The position numbers and the translations under genes were made by a program. A model generated the notes under the pieces. The model was not told the DNA's origin, searched no databases, and was given only the letters and a program-made list of their open reading frames with translations. Shown here in pieces: positions 33,187 through 42,815 of a stretch of 64,000 nucleotides of DNA. Positions within the stretch are counted from its first letter, which is position 1. Each line of letters opens with the position of its first letter. This DNA is from Lewinellaceae bacterium (GTDB lineage: Bacteria; Bacteroidota; Bacteroidia; Chitinophagales; Saprospiraceae): contig JACJXZ010000014.1 in NCBI GenBank assembly GCA_020636375.1, positions 248,001 through 312,000 of the forward strand, in the 5' to 3' direction.

Positions 33187-33362
33187 AAAAAGGGCCTTAT
33201 CCTCAAAATTCCGAATATGGGGTAGTTTATACTAAAGCGGAGGTAGTCCGTTACCTGCTATAACTCAGGGCAAACGAAAACCGGACCGGCTGGCTGATCT
33301 CCCGAAAACTAAAGACTGGGCGCCTCTGTTTGTCAACATAAACCGCCAATTTTCAATGCTGA

Positions 33363-33638
33363 AACCTCCAACTCCTGGCGGCCGTCCTGATGTCGGATTT
33401 TGCCCGAAACCAACTGGCGCAGCTCAGCACCCGCATGAACGGCGGCTACCCGCGCTGGCAGAGCCAGAACCTGCGAAAGCTGCGGCTTCCCGTGCTGGAC
33501 TGGCTATCGGCGGAAATTAAAGAAAAGCTGATCGCCGCTTTTCAGAAGCAGGATGTAAACGCCATTAACGATGCTCTTCAGCAAGCGCCCCTTGCCGGAT
33601 ACCGGCAGCGGTCCGGGCAGTTGGAGCTGGGGTGGTGA
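33363..33638 (+). pseudogene. C-terminal remnant of an N6-adenine DNA methyltransferase
   Basis: An open stretch without its own start codon context reads NLQLLAAVLMSDFARNQLAQLS, RMNGGYPRWQSQNLRKLRLPVLDW and ends after a short helical tail. The pattern of a final residue block (NGGYPRWQSQNLRKLRLP) is that of the target-recognition end of gamma-class adenine methyltransferases of restriction systems. The catalytic NPPY part is absent. Together with the endonuclease fragment before it, this marks a dead restriction-modification locus. Confidence 0.6.
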
Positions 33639-33834
33639 AGCCGCTCCGGGGTTAGGGGAGTGGGGTTATGAAGAAGAAGTATAATTCCCTTTAGCGCCGG
33701 TAATGCCGGCCTGAGCTTTCTACCCAACCTTTTCCCCTTCCACCCGCAACAAACCGCCCCCTTTTTTCGTAAATATACCATGCTATTCCATATAGGAATT
33801 TTTTTGATACTTGCTGCTGAGCCCCGTCACCTTA

Positions 33835-33967
33835 GTAGTGATTAAAAAATAACTTCACTGTTTGAAGCCCTTAGTTGTAGCTCGTTCAGCAGCCTGACCC
33901 CGCTGGAACCCTGACTGGCTGCTTCACTTCACTACGACTAAGGTAGTAGTTATTTTTTAAGGATTAC
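33835..33967 (+). mobile_element. MITE-like element family A, copy 2 (TTA target duplication)
   Basis: 133 bp between TTA duplications (33832-33834, 33968-33970). The outer ends are conserved with copies 1 and 3, but the inner stems differ in sequence while still pairing: CCTTAGTTGTAG/CTACGACTAAGG and AGCAGCC/GGCTGCT. These are compensatory changes relative to the other copies. It sits between the dead restriction locus and the decayed MORN-caspase gene. Confidence 0.8.
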
Positions 33968-34003
33968 TTATTTATTTTGTCGTCCATACAATTGCATAAT
34001 CCC

Positions 34004-35979
34004 ATGAGGGAATATCAGCCAGACCATATCGCTTGCCTGCCTTTTATTTGTCACAACGCTCCACGCTCAATGCCTGGAGGGGGATTGCAACAACACCAGG
34101 GCACCTTCCGCTTTGCCAGCGGCGCCGCTATACCGGTACCAGTTTGAAGGAGGCAAAAGCAACGGCATCGGGGTTTGCTACTGGTACCGACGGCAGCCGC
34201 TACGAAGGGGTGGGTAAGCGGCGGTATGCCTCTCATGGCAAGGTAAAAAACCTCAACCTCGGGCGCCTGGCGGGCGGGCTGGTTCCGCGAAGGGCGGTAC
34301 GAAGGTACGGAAGCGCCTTCGGAACTCCGGGAGCGCAGCGGCAACAGTAAGAGCGATAATATCCAGCAGGAAGGATGCATCTCCGGGAACTGCTACGACG
34401 GTATCGGGGTGTATATTTTTTCCAGCAAGGTAGTATATACCGGCGAATTCAAAGAAGGCGAAAATCCATATACCACGGCATCTGCCACTATTCCGACGGC
34501 AGCAAATACGAGGGCGAATGGAACCGCCGCCATCCCGACAGTACCGGGGAACCATGACCTACGCAGACGGCAGCCAGCGGTCCGGTATGTGGCAGCGCGG
34601 GCAGCCCGTCGACGGACACGGTCAGGTCATCAGCACCTACCTGGCGCGGCAGGAGGCGGAAGCGCAAACGGTAGACGTACATAGGTAAGGCTGCTTGTCC
34701 GGCGATTGCTACAACAGTAGTGGCGTCTTCGCATATATCGACGGCAGCCGTTACGAAGGCAGTTTTCAAAACGGCAAACCCGACGGTTACGGCACCTTCA
34801 TCTACCCCAATGGCGACCGCCATACCGGCGCGTTCCGGAACGGGGCGCCCCACGGCAGAGGGTCCCTCCTCCTGGTAAACAACGCCAGCACACCGGAGGG
34901 TACTGGCTCGACAGGGGAATACCGGGCGAACAGGCCGCCCGGAAAAAGGTTGTGTCTATGGCGATTGCCGGGATGGTGCACGGCACCTATATTTTCGCTG
35001 ACGGCAATAAATACATCGGCTTCTTCCGCGATGGTATGCCCGACGGTAAAATACTGTCTTCTATGCCAATGGCGAAAGATACGAAGGGCAGATGGGCAAC
35101 GCCCAATTCAACGGCTACGGCACCCTCTTCCTCAAGGACGGCACCGCAGTGTCCGGTACTGGCGGCGGACGGCGTCTACGCCGGTACGCTGCTCATTACC
35201 GCAACTGCCGCCCCCGCCTATGTGCCGGCACAACAACCCGGCAACCGCCCGCAACTGGAAGTATGGGCGGTGGTGATCGGCATTCCTCCTACAACCACAT
35301 GCCGGTCCTGCGCTATACCGACGACGACGCCTACCACATGTATGCCTTCCTGAAAAGCCCGGAGGGCGGCGCCCTCGACGACGACCACATCAAAATACTG
35401 GTCGATGAAGAAGCCACCCTCGCAGAACATCAAAGCACCATGACGGGTACTCTTCGGCAAAGCCGGTACCCAATGACCTCATCATGCTCTACTTCTCCAC
35501 TACACCTACCTGCGCGGCTCCTTCCTGCCTTTCGACTTCGACGGCTACCGCAACAAACTTTACCACGAGGACCTCAACGCCATCATGAAGCAAAGCCCCG
35601 CCAAGTACAAACTGTGTATCGCCGACGCCTGCCATTCGGGCAGCCTCCTACCATGCATGCGGGGCGAAATTTCAGCCCGAGCTGCTGGTAAATTACTACA
35701 ATAGCCTGGTAAAAGCCACCAGCCCGGCACCGCCCTGATTATGTCTTCAAATCCGACGAAACTTCCCTGGAATCCAGTGGTATGCGCGCAGGGCGTTTTC
35801 AGCCACTTCCTTATCCGCGGTATCAAAGGGGTATACCGACCGGAACAACGACAAACGCATCTCCGTGCAGGAACTCTACGACTTCGTCAACCTCAACGTG
35901 CGCACCTACACGGGCAACCTGCAATCCCCCTGATCCAGGGGATTACGACCCGGATATGACGGTGGGGGTGCGGAGGTGA
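34004..35979 (+). pseudogene. frameshifted MORN-repeat/caspase-like gene, paralogue of 30941-32581
   Basis: Pieces of one protein lie in all three frames: a signal peptide-like ISQTISLACLLFVTTLHAQ, MORN pieces (GSRYEGSFQNGKPDGYGTFI; YEGEWNRR), the caspase start LEVWAVVIG, RYTDDDAYHMYAFLKSPEGGALDD, and the Cys motif IADACHSGSLL. At least eight frame changes separate them. The His motif region is scrambled (the expected SGHG is replaced around 35503). The gene order and spacing are intact, with no large deletion. Either it is a recent pseudogene or the assembly is poor here; several indels have the form GGCC read as GGTACC. Confidence 0.85.
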
Positions 35980-36000
35980 GGGGGAAGGGTATGGGCTGGA

Positions 36001-36040
36001 TTGTCATATATTGTTATATTGTCATATTGTTATATTGTTG
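36001..36040. repeat. five tandem octamers TATTGTTA/TATTGTCA
   Basis: Continuous 8-bp register; same family as 6743-6785. Confidence 0.8.
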
Positions 36041-36188
36041 CTCAGCGCGCCACCCTGCCAAATCCCGGATTGAATTAACCTTGCCTTAATATCCGGAGTA
36101 AAACATACACAAACTTAAATTTTCCTTAAAGCACAGGAAACCCGCACGGTTTAGTTTTACGCATTTATCATAACAAAATTCTTGATAT

Positions 36189-39100
36189 ATGCTTAAACGC
36201 TTTACCCTCCTGGCATGGCATGCATGCCTTTTGTCGCAAATCGCCATTGCCCAGAACGAGCAAAAGCTCCATCATTTGTCCAGTTTTGAAACCGGCATTG
36301 AAGCAGCTGCGGAAACCGTGGCTATTCGACCCGGCGACCAACCACGCTTTTTTCACCAATAGCGCGCCCAACACGCTGGGCATCATCGATTTGTCTGATC
36401 CCGGCAACCCCGTGGCGGTCGCGGAAATATCTCTTGCTCCCTACGGGGCGGTACAATTCGGTGGCGGTAGCCAACGGTTTGGTTGCCGTGGCAGTTGAAG
36501 CCGATCCCAAGACGGACCCCGGCAAGGTCGTCTTCTTCGACACCGACGGCAACTACCTGGAGGAGGTAACCGTCGGCGCCTTGCCCGACATGCTTGCTTT
36601 CTCGCCGGACGGGGCGCTGCTCCTCGTGGCGAACGAAGGAGAACCCAATGACGACTATACGGTCGACCCCTGGGGTCTGTTTCCGTCATCGACGTTTCCG
36701 GAGGGCGGCGGCTGCGACGGTAACGACCGTCACCTTTGAAGCTTACAACGACAGGAAGGTTCACCTGCAGAACAAGGGCGTCCGCATTTTCGGCAACGAC
36801 GGCATGGCGACAGTGGTTCAGGATTTGGAACCGGAATTCATAACTTTTTCTCCGGACGGCGCCTACGCCTACGTCAACTGCCAGGAAAGCAACGCCATCG
36901 CAGTCCTGGACCTGGCTGCCCTGGAATTCGCAGACATTTTACCCCTGGGGTACAAAGATCACAGCGTCCAGTAAAGTATGCCCTGGAGTCCTTTGTCGTC
37001 AACGAACTGGTGGCGGATTGGCCGAGCTGGGCACGCCTGCTTACGACGGCGGTAAGGTACCCGTCCTGCTCGGCGGCTTCTCGGGTTTGTACTATGATCC
37101 GACAGAATCGACGGTTAACAAATATGTGTTCTACGCCGTGCCGGACCGCGGTACCCAACGACGATACGTTTGGTACAACAACGCTGTAACGCCCGCCGCG
37201 CCTCAGGACCTTCGGTATTTTCAAGTTGCCCGGTTACCAGTACGCATGGTTAAATTTACGCTCAACCGGCAGACGGGCGCTGTGAACCTGAACGAACAAA
37301 TCCTGCTCTACCGCCAGGATGGCGTTACGCCCATTTCCGGCAAAGGCAATATCCCTGGGTTTGACGAAGTGCCCGTTACCTATACTGATCCTGCCACCCC
37401 TTATGCCAACGTTGATTTTACAGACAATGGATCCGGTGAAGAACTGCACCAACTCCCTTATGATGAATTTGGAGGAGACTTTGAAGGCATACTCCGGGAC
37501 AAGGACGGCAACTTCTGGATGTGCGACGAATACCGGTAAACCCTCTACAAGTTCCGGTACTGATGGCATCCTGATCGAGCGCTACGTCCCGGAAGGCACT
37601 TCCCTGCTGGGGACGACTCCGCAACCGGAAGGCACTTACGGCGCGGAAACCCTGCCTGCCGTTTATTCCAGCCGGCGCGCCAACCGGGGTTTTGAAGCCA
37701 TCGCCTACGACCCCGACGCGCATGTGGTCTACGCCTTCATACAGTCGCCTCTCGAAAACCCGGACAACTCAGTGCGCAACAACACCGATGTGATCCGCAT
37801 CCTGGGCGTCGACGCCGGCAGCGGCACGCCGGTGGAAGAATACGTCTATCTCCTGGAACGTAACCAATACAGCGGTACCGTACCTCCTCCCGCGTGGATA
37901 AGATCGGCGACGCCGTTTATGCGGGCGGCGGCAAATTCCTGGTCCTGGAGCGCGACTCCGAAATTTTCGGCGTGTCCGAAGGCAAAAGTACATCTTTGAA
38001 ATCAGCCTGGCGGGCGCCACCAATGTCCTGGGCTTTGCCAACGGTACCAGCGTACGCTGGAAGAGCAATCCGCCGACGAACTGCTGGCTGCCGGGATACA
38101 GGTAGTTCACAAAACCAAGGTGGTAAACCTGCCGACGCTCAACTACGTCAGCTCCGACAAGCCCGAGTACCACTTTGCTGCCGGGAGGCGAGATCGCCGT
38201 CCTGAACGACAACGACTTCGGTACCTGGCAGGCGCGGGCGTGACCGACAACTCGGTGCTGGGTATCATTTCTTTCCAGCGGGACTACGGCTTTGACGCCA
38301 GCGACCGGGACGACAGGGTCAACATCACTTCCCACCCGACTCTGGGCATGTTCATGCCCGACGCCATCGCCGCCTTCGAAGCAGGCGGCAAAACCTATAT
38401 CGTCACTGCCAACGAAGGCGATTCCCGCGACTACGACGGCTACTCGGAGGAGGTGCGCGTGAAAGACCTCACCCTGGACCCCGCCGCCTATCCCAACGCG
38501 GAAGCATTGCAGGTACCGACGAGAACCTGGGTACCGCCTGAAGACGACTACCGCCAATGGCGATTATGACGGCGACGGCGATGTCGACCAGATTTACTCC
38601 TTCGGCGGGCGTTCCTTTTCCATCTTCGATGCGTATGGCAACCTGGTGTACGACAGCGGTACAGGATTTTGGAACCGTTACCAGTATCATGGAGCCACTT
38701 TTCAACGAAGACGAAGGGGAGAAAGACAGCCGCTCCGACGACAAGGGCGTGGAGCCGGAAGCGCTGGCGGTTGGAACCATCGACGGCTATACCTACGCTT
38801 TCATAGGCTTCGAACGCCAGAACGCCATCGTGGTGTACGACATTACCGACCCTTTCTCGCCCCTGTTCGTCACCTACTACAATAACCGGACGATCGGCGC
38901 GGATGGCATAGCCGGCGACATCAGCCCGGAAATCATCACCTTCGTTCCACCGCAGAAAGCCCCAATGGAGAAAACCTGCTGGTGGTGGGTTACGAAGTCA
39001 GCGGAAGTGTCGGCATCATACAGGTGGGCGGCGAACTGGTGAGCATCAGCGAAGAACTGCGCGGGGAGTCGGCATTCCGGGCTTTCCCCAATCCCACCGT

Positions 39101-39274
39101 GGACCGGATCTTTTTCAGCCAGCCGGTCTCCGGTAAGGTCTTTGACGAAGGCGGCGGTACCCGGTGGTAAATGTGCAAAACACAGCGGAGATGAACGTGA
39201 GCGACTGGTAAGTACTAACTATGTACATCATCGCCACGGAAGGGCAGGGGAAGCAGCGCTTTTTGAAGCTGTAG
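36189..39274 (+). pseudogene. frameshifted secreted protein: choice-of-anchor I and phytase-like domains with T9SS tail
   Basis: A signal peptide (MLKRFTLLAWHACLLSQIAIA) opens the gene. Fragments in different frames then spell a beta-propeller protein (LAFSPDGALLLVANEGEPNDDYTVDP; FITFSPDGAYAYVNCQESNAIAVLDL), a middle esterase-like phytase domain (GGDFEGILRDKDGNFWMCDEYR; RRANRGFEAIAYDPDAHVVYAFIQSP), further choice-of-anchor sequence (TYIVTANEGDSRDYDGY), and a C-terminal T9SS sorting domain (FRAFPNPTVDRIFFSQPVSG, then MYIIATEGQGKQRFLKL). At least ten indels break it. Intact, it would be about 1000 residues and exported by the type IX system. Degeneration or assembly error cannot be separated from sequence alone. 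Confidence 0.85.
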
Positions 39275-39560
39275 AACAGTGGGGAATTTTTTTTCACTGT
39301 TCCTGTAATACTTAATGGGAATAGGTTTTGTGCATTTGCCCTTCCTGTCCCTAAAATCTCCTCAGGGGAGAGCCACCAATAAATACACAGAACCTGTTGC
39401 AGTGAAGTATAGCTCAATTGCGGTACCATTCGCCCGGTTCAGGAAGGCGGATGGTAGCAGTTGTTTTTTTTCATCAAAGTACCAAGCGCCCGCTCATGCC
39501 GCTCATGCCCCCTTCTGGTAGTTGCTTTGTTACAGCCTGGAGGATGCTCCCGAACCAAAT
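39275..39560. other. short spacer, no gene seen
   Basis: Convergent spacer. A T-run at 39290-39296 follows a weak hairpin (GAACAGTGG ... CACTGTTC at about 39274-39302), which could terminate the gene on the left. Confidence 0.4.
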
Positions 39561-39941
39561 TTAAATACCAATACCCCAGCCAAATCCCAGCCAGCAGGGA
39601 TAAAGCGGTATGATATCGAACCACAACGGATCCGGAGTCCCTCTGTAGAAAACCAGCCAGACGGATTCGGAAATGATGAGCAGGCTGATGACGATGTGCG
39701 GGACTACGCTCTTCCTGCCTGCGACGAGGTAGGCGCCCAACCCGGCGACGAAAGCAGCCAGGAAGGTGCCGGCGCCGCCCAGGATGAGATGGGACAGGGG
39801 AGAGCCGGCATAAGAAATCCCTCCGAAAATGGTTTCCTGGACGATCGTGGTCAGCAATACCAGCAGGAATTCCCCGGCGATAACCGCCAGGATGATCTTC
39901 GTTATGAGGCCAGGGACGGCGAGCTTGTTTGGATGTGCCAT
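39561..39941 (-). CDS. small integral membrane protein
   Basis: 126 residues from the ATG at 39941. Four hydrophobic helices are visible (LITKIILAVIAGEFLLVLLTTIV; HLILGGAGTFLAAFVAGLGAYLVAG; HIVISLLIISESVWLVFY; the C-terminal IIPLYPCWLGFGWGIGI). No signal motif or catalytic residue is recognisable. It is probably in the inner membrane. Single gene, 60 bp from MITE-like copy 3, which lies on its promoter side. Confidence 0.75.
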   Translation of the reverse strand: MAHPNKLAVPGLITKIILAVIAGEFLLVLLTTIVQETIFGGISYAGSPLSHLILGGAGTFLAAFVAGLGAYLVAGRKSVVPHIVISLLIISESVWLVFYRGTPDPLWFDIIPLYPCWLGFGWGIGI

Positions 39942-40002
39942 ATTCAAGACGTTTTTTGAAAAAATTATATACTACTGTACACGGCGTTTTTTTAGCTACT
40001 AA

Positions 40003-40138
40003 GTAATCCTTAAAAAATAACTTCACGATCCGTCGTTGTAGTGAAGTGAATCAGCCACGTAGGATTGTCGCGGGGTTAGGCTGATAAACGAGCTACAACG
40101 ACGGATCTCAAACAGTGAAGTTATTTTTTAATCACTAC
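40003..40138 (-). mobile_element. MITE-like element family A, copy 3 (TAA target duplication)
   Basis: 136 bp in inverted orientation between TAA duplications (40000-40002, 40139-40141). It differs from copy 1 by about one base over its whole length, so these two moved recently. It lies in the 240-bp gap downstream of the VCBS protein and upstream of the small membrane protein. Confidence 0.85.
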
Positions 40139-40180
40139 TAAGGCACGAAATCTGTTGAGCGGACCAGGAGGTCTTCTCGC

Positions 40181-42004
40181 TCATTCCGCCTTTACCCACC
40201 ACCTGGCCTGCTTGTCCTGCCCCGCCCAAAGCTCGACGGCGTAACGGCCGGCAGGAAGGCCGCCGGCTGGCAAGGATACCCGGTGCATCCCTCTGGCAAA
40301 GAGCGAACTGCCGGAGAGACAAGTACGGCCGTTTTCGTCGGCCAGGCGCCAGTGCAGGCGGGTTGCTTTTTTCAAAATTACAGTACAGATCAGAGCATCG
40401 GCTCCGGGGTTGGGGTAAACGTTGCGCCACTGAAAATATCGGGCGTTCTCCGGCATTTCCTTTGTGCTGCTGGTCAGGCAGCTTGCTTCTTCTATTTCGA
40501 TCCGTTGGTTTGCGGAGATGCCGGCGCAAATGTCTGTCGCGCCTGAAATCCAATGCACCTCTACGGAAAGCGCCTCTTTGGCGTTTCCCAGCCCGAAGTG
40601 CAGCATGGTGTTCTCCTGGAAGGAATAGCTTGTCGTGCCACCGGAAACATAGCGCATCTGCCGCACCGTATCCCCTTCGATGACAGCAGTGACATAGACC
40701 TTCGAGCCGTAGCCGTTGGGATTGCTTTGGATGCCTTTCAGCCTTATCTGGAGCCAGTTGTTCTGGTTGCCGGTTTCGTTGCGGAACAGGAGATTCGGCG
40801 CGGGGCTGGAGGTGTTTACGGTGTTGGCCACGTAGATGTCCACATCCCCGTCGAGGTCGTGGTCGGCCAGGCCGGCGGACTGGGCCTGGGCGATGAAGGC
40901 AGTGCTGAAATCTCCCGCCTCTTCAGTGCTAAGCAACCTGAATCCGCTTTCTTCATTTAAGTATACCTTGCCTTTGGAAGAGCCGCCCAGTTGGTGGGCC
41001 AGGGCGAGGTCGAGGCGGCCGTCGTTATTAAAGTCTGCCCAGATATTAAAATTGGTGTAAGCGCTGACGTCAAGCATGGGTTCGCCGGTAATTTCGGTGA
41101 AGAAGTAACTGGCGTCGTTTCGGAAAAAGCGGTCCCGGGCGTTGTAGTGGTTGAGGTAGGCGTCGAGGTCGCCGTCGTTGTCGTAGTCGATCCAGCTGAC
41201 GCCGATGTTGGCGCCGGGTGCGCCGGTGAGGCCGTCGATTTGAACCGGGAGGAAGTAATTGGGGTCGCCCGTTTCCTTAAACAGGGAAAAGTGGCAGGTA
41301 TTGGAGTTGGGCGCCGAGTAATTGGCGATATACAGGTCGAGGTCGCCGTCCTCGTCGAGGTCGACCCAGCTGTCGTGGGTGATGAAGCCGGAGCGGAACT
41401 GAAGGAAAGAGAGGGTGTCTATCCGGGTGAAAGCGCCGCCGTCGTTGCGGTAAAAGAGGTCGGTAGAGCCGTTGGCGGCCCCGGCGAAGAAGTCGAGGTC
41501 GCCGTCGAGGTCATAGTCCACCCAGGTGGCGGTGGGGTAGCTGCCGGGGGGAGAAGCAAAAGCCGTGTCCGGCACCAGTTCATAATCCGGCGAGCCGCTG
41601 TTTTTCAGCAGCCAGAGGGGCAGTTTTTGGCCGGCGTTGTCGCGGTAGCTGCACAACATGACGTCCTCGTCGCCGTCGTTGTCGCAGTCGCCGAGCAGGC
41701 CGGTCACGCTGCCCCACGTTCCGGGCGTTTGAGTAAATGGCGAATTGAGCAGGGCGGAGTAGGTGCCATCCTGGTTGAGGTAGAGCCGGTTGTTGCGGGC
41801 CACGTCGAAGCCGGTGACAAGCAGCTCGGGATAGCCGTCCTGGTTGAGGTCGTTCCAGCTGCCGCCGACACTGGGCAGGTTGTCGGCCACGGCATCGCCG
41901 GCATCAGTTGACAAGGTAAATAATTGAGCACAAAGCGGGAGCGGGAGGAATGCAATCAGCGGCAACAAAATCCGCAGCTGGGAGAGCGAGTAAAAAGCCT
42001 TCAT
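40181..42004 (-). CDS. secreted VCBS/FG-GAP repeat protein with ASPIC/UnbV domain and T9SS tail
   Basis: 607 residues. A signal peptide (MKAFYSLSQLRILLPLIAFLPLPLCA) is followed by seven or more FG-GAP/VCBS blades, each with a calcium-binding loop such as DYDLDGDLDFF, DLDEDGDLDLY, DYDNDGDLDAY and DHDLDGDVDIY. An ASPIC/UnbV domain lies at about 425-500 (NWLQIRLKGIQSNPNGYGSKVYVTA). The C-terminal 80 residues form a type A T9SS sorting domain (WRNVYPNPGADALICTVILKKATRLHW). It should be a calcium-stabilised propeller exported through the T9SS and fixed on the surface or released. No enzyme activity is expected. Confidence 0.93.
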   Translation of the reverse strand: MKAFYSLSQLRILLPLIAFLPLPLCAQLFTLSTDAGDAVADNLPSVGGSWNDLNQDGYPELLVTGFDVARNNRLYLNQDGTYSALLNSPFTQTPGTWGSVTGLLGDCDNDGDEDVMLCSYRDNAGQKLPLWLLKNSGSPDYELVPDTAFASPPGSYPTATWVDYDLDGDLDFFAGAANGSTDLFYRNDGGAFTRIDTLSFLQFRSGFITHDSWVDLDEDGDLDLYIANYSAPNSNTCHFSLFKETGDPNYFLPVQIDGLTGAPGANIGVSWIDYDNDGDLDAYLNHYNARDRFFRNDASYFFTEITGEPMLDVSAYTNFNIWADFNNDGRLDLALAHQLGGSSKGKVYLNEESGFRLLSTEEAGDFSTAFIAQAQSAGLADHDLDGDVDIYVANTVNTSSPAPNLLFRNETGNQNNWLQIRLKGIQSNPNGYGSKVYVTAVIEGDTVRQMRYVSGGTTSYSFQENTMLHFGLGNAKEALSVEVHWISGATDICAGISANQRIEIEEASCLTSSTKEMPENARYFQWRNVYPNPGADALICTVILKKATRLHWRLADENGRTCLSGSSLFARGMHRVSLPAGGLPAGRYAVELWAGQDKQARWWVKAE

Positions 42005-42054
42005 GTTTTTTCAGCAAAAATGGGAAAAATGAAGGCTGCTGTCGTCCCGTTCCA

Positions 42055-42171
42055 TTAAGCGATACTCTCCGTTTTCAGGAAAAGGAGAAGGGCCAGCCAC
42101 AGGCCGTGCAGGGCCGCTGCCGCCAGCAGGATGGTGAGCCATAATGTGCCGTGGGAATTGATGGTTTCCAT
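42055..42171 (-). CDS. 38-residue membrane peptide, possibly a truncated gene start
   Basis: METINSHGTLWLTILLAAAALHGLWLALLLFLKTESIA, one transmembrane helix. The pattern LLAAAALHGLWLALLLFLK resembles the first helix of the membrane-anchored AraC-type regulators of Bacteroidota, so it may be a remnant whose remainder is lost. It may instead be a genuine small protein. It lies 50 bp upstream of the VCBS gene on the same strand. Confidence 0.35.
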   Translation of the reverse strand: METINSHGTLWLTILLAAAALHGLWLALLLFLKTESIA

Positions 42172-42189
42172 AGTTGGAATATGCTGGTT

Positions 42190-42312
42190 CTGTGGTCATT
42201 CGGGGGGGAGGATTTGCGACGTTTGATTTGCGACGTTTGATTTTGGATATTCGATGTGCAATCTGCCCCGGAAGAGCTGCCACCACCCCGGTGCTGCCGA
42301 TAGCGGGCACAT
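42190..42312. repeat. heptamer repeat element with CCCGGAAGAGCTGCC core
   Basis: Units TTTGCGA/CGTTTGA/TTTTGGA/TATTCGA run in 7-bp register (42208-42258), then a GC-rich centre starting CCCGGAAGAGCTGCC that is also present at about 7977. Confidence 0.7.
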
Positions 42313-42328
42313 CCAACCTAAAGGTTAG

Positions 42329-42528
42329 GGATTGCGCAACAATAAATTACCCATTTATACTCGTTCTTTTGCGCGCTGGCGGCCCCGACACTCCGTGTGC
42401 GGGGTAGACTGTTGCCAAGCCTCGCCGTAGCTCTGCCTGCGTTTGGCGCCTTGCCAGCATACAAAATTTCACCCGGCTGCATAGACGGGAACTTCGTCTA
42501 CTCTGTGTAACTTATTATTGCGCAATCC
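42329..42528. mobile_element. MITE-like element family B (TTAG target duplication)
   Basis: 200 bp with ends GGATTGCGCAACAATAA and the complement of GGATTGCGCAATAATAA (one mismatch in 17), flanked by TTAG on both sides (42325-42328, 42529-42532). No open frame of note. A 4-bp duplication is compatible with an IS5-type transposase working in trans (family knowledge). Confidence 0.75.
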
Positions 42529-42698
42529 TTAGGCAATCCCGGCTACAAAAAACCGGCCTTACCTGACTGGCCTTGCCGAATGCTCCATTGCCTTTGAAAT
42601 ATGTATCCATTAGGGGTAGCATTTAATTAACCGGGACTTTCGTTACCGGAAGAAAACGGACTTTTGCCCAAAATAGAAATCACCTGACTTAACAACCT

Positions 42699-42800
42699 GG
42701 CTACCCGTCTAAGGTTGGACAGCAGAAAGGGGAAAGCCGAGCGGAGTCGAGGCCAAGCGTTTGCAGGAGGCATGGAGTGTCCAATCTTAGACGGGTAGCC
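42699..42800. mobile_element. MITE-like element family C (8-bp target duplication)
   Basis: 102 bp with inverted ends GGCTACCCGTCTAAG plus a further TTGGACA (one mismatch in 22-23 bp), flanked by the direct repeat AACAACCT at 42691-42698 and 42801-42808. It lies right before the start of the secreted protein at 42816, so it has probably replaced or moved that gene's promoter. An 8-bp duplication is made by IS1595 and ISL3 transposases. Confidence 0.8.
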
Positions 42801-42815
42801 AACAACCTGAATGTC

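Noticed and set aside
34004..39274. Programmed ribosomal frameshifting
   Set aside because: There are too many frame changes in two unrelated genes, without slippery heptamers; a clustered decay or assembly problem explains them better.
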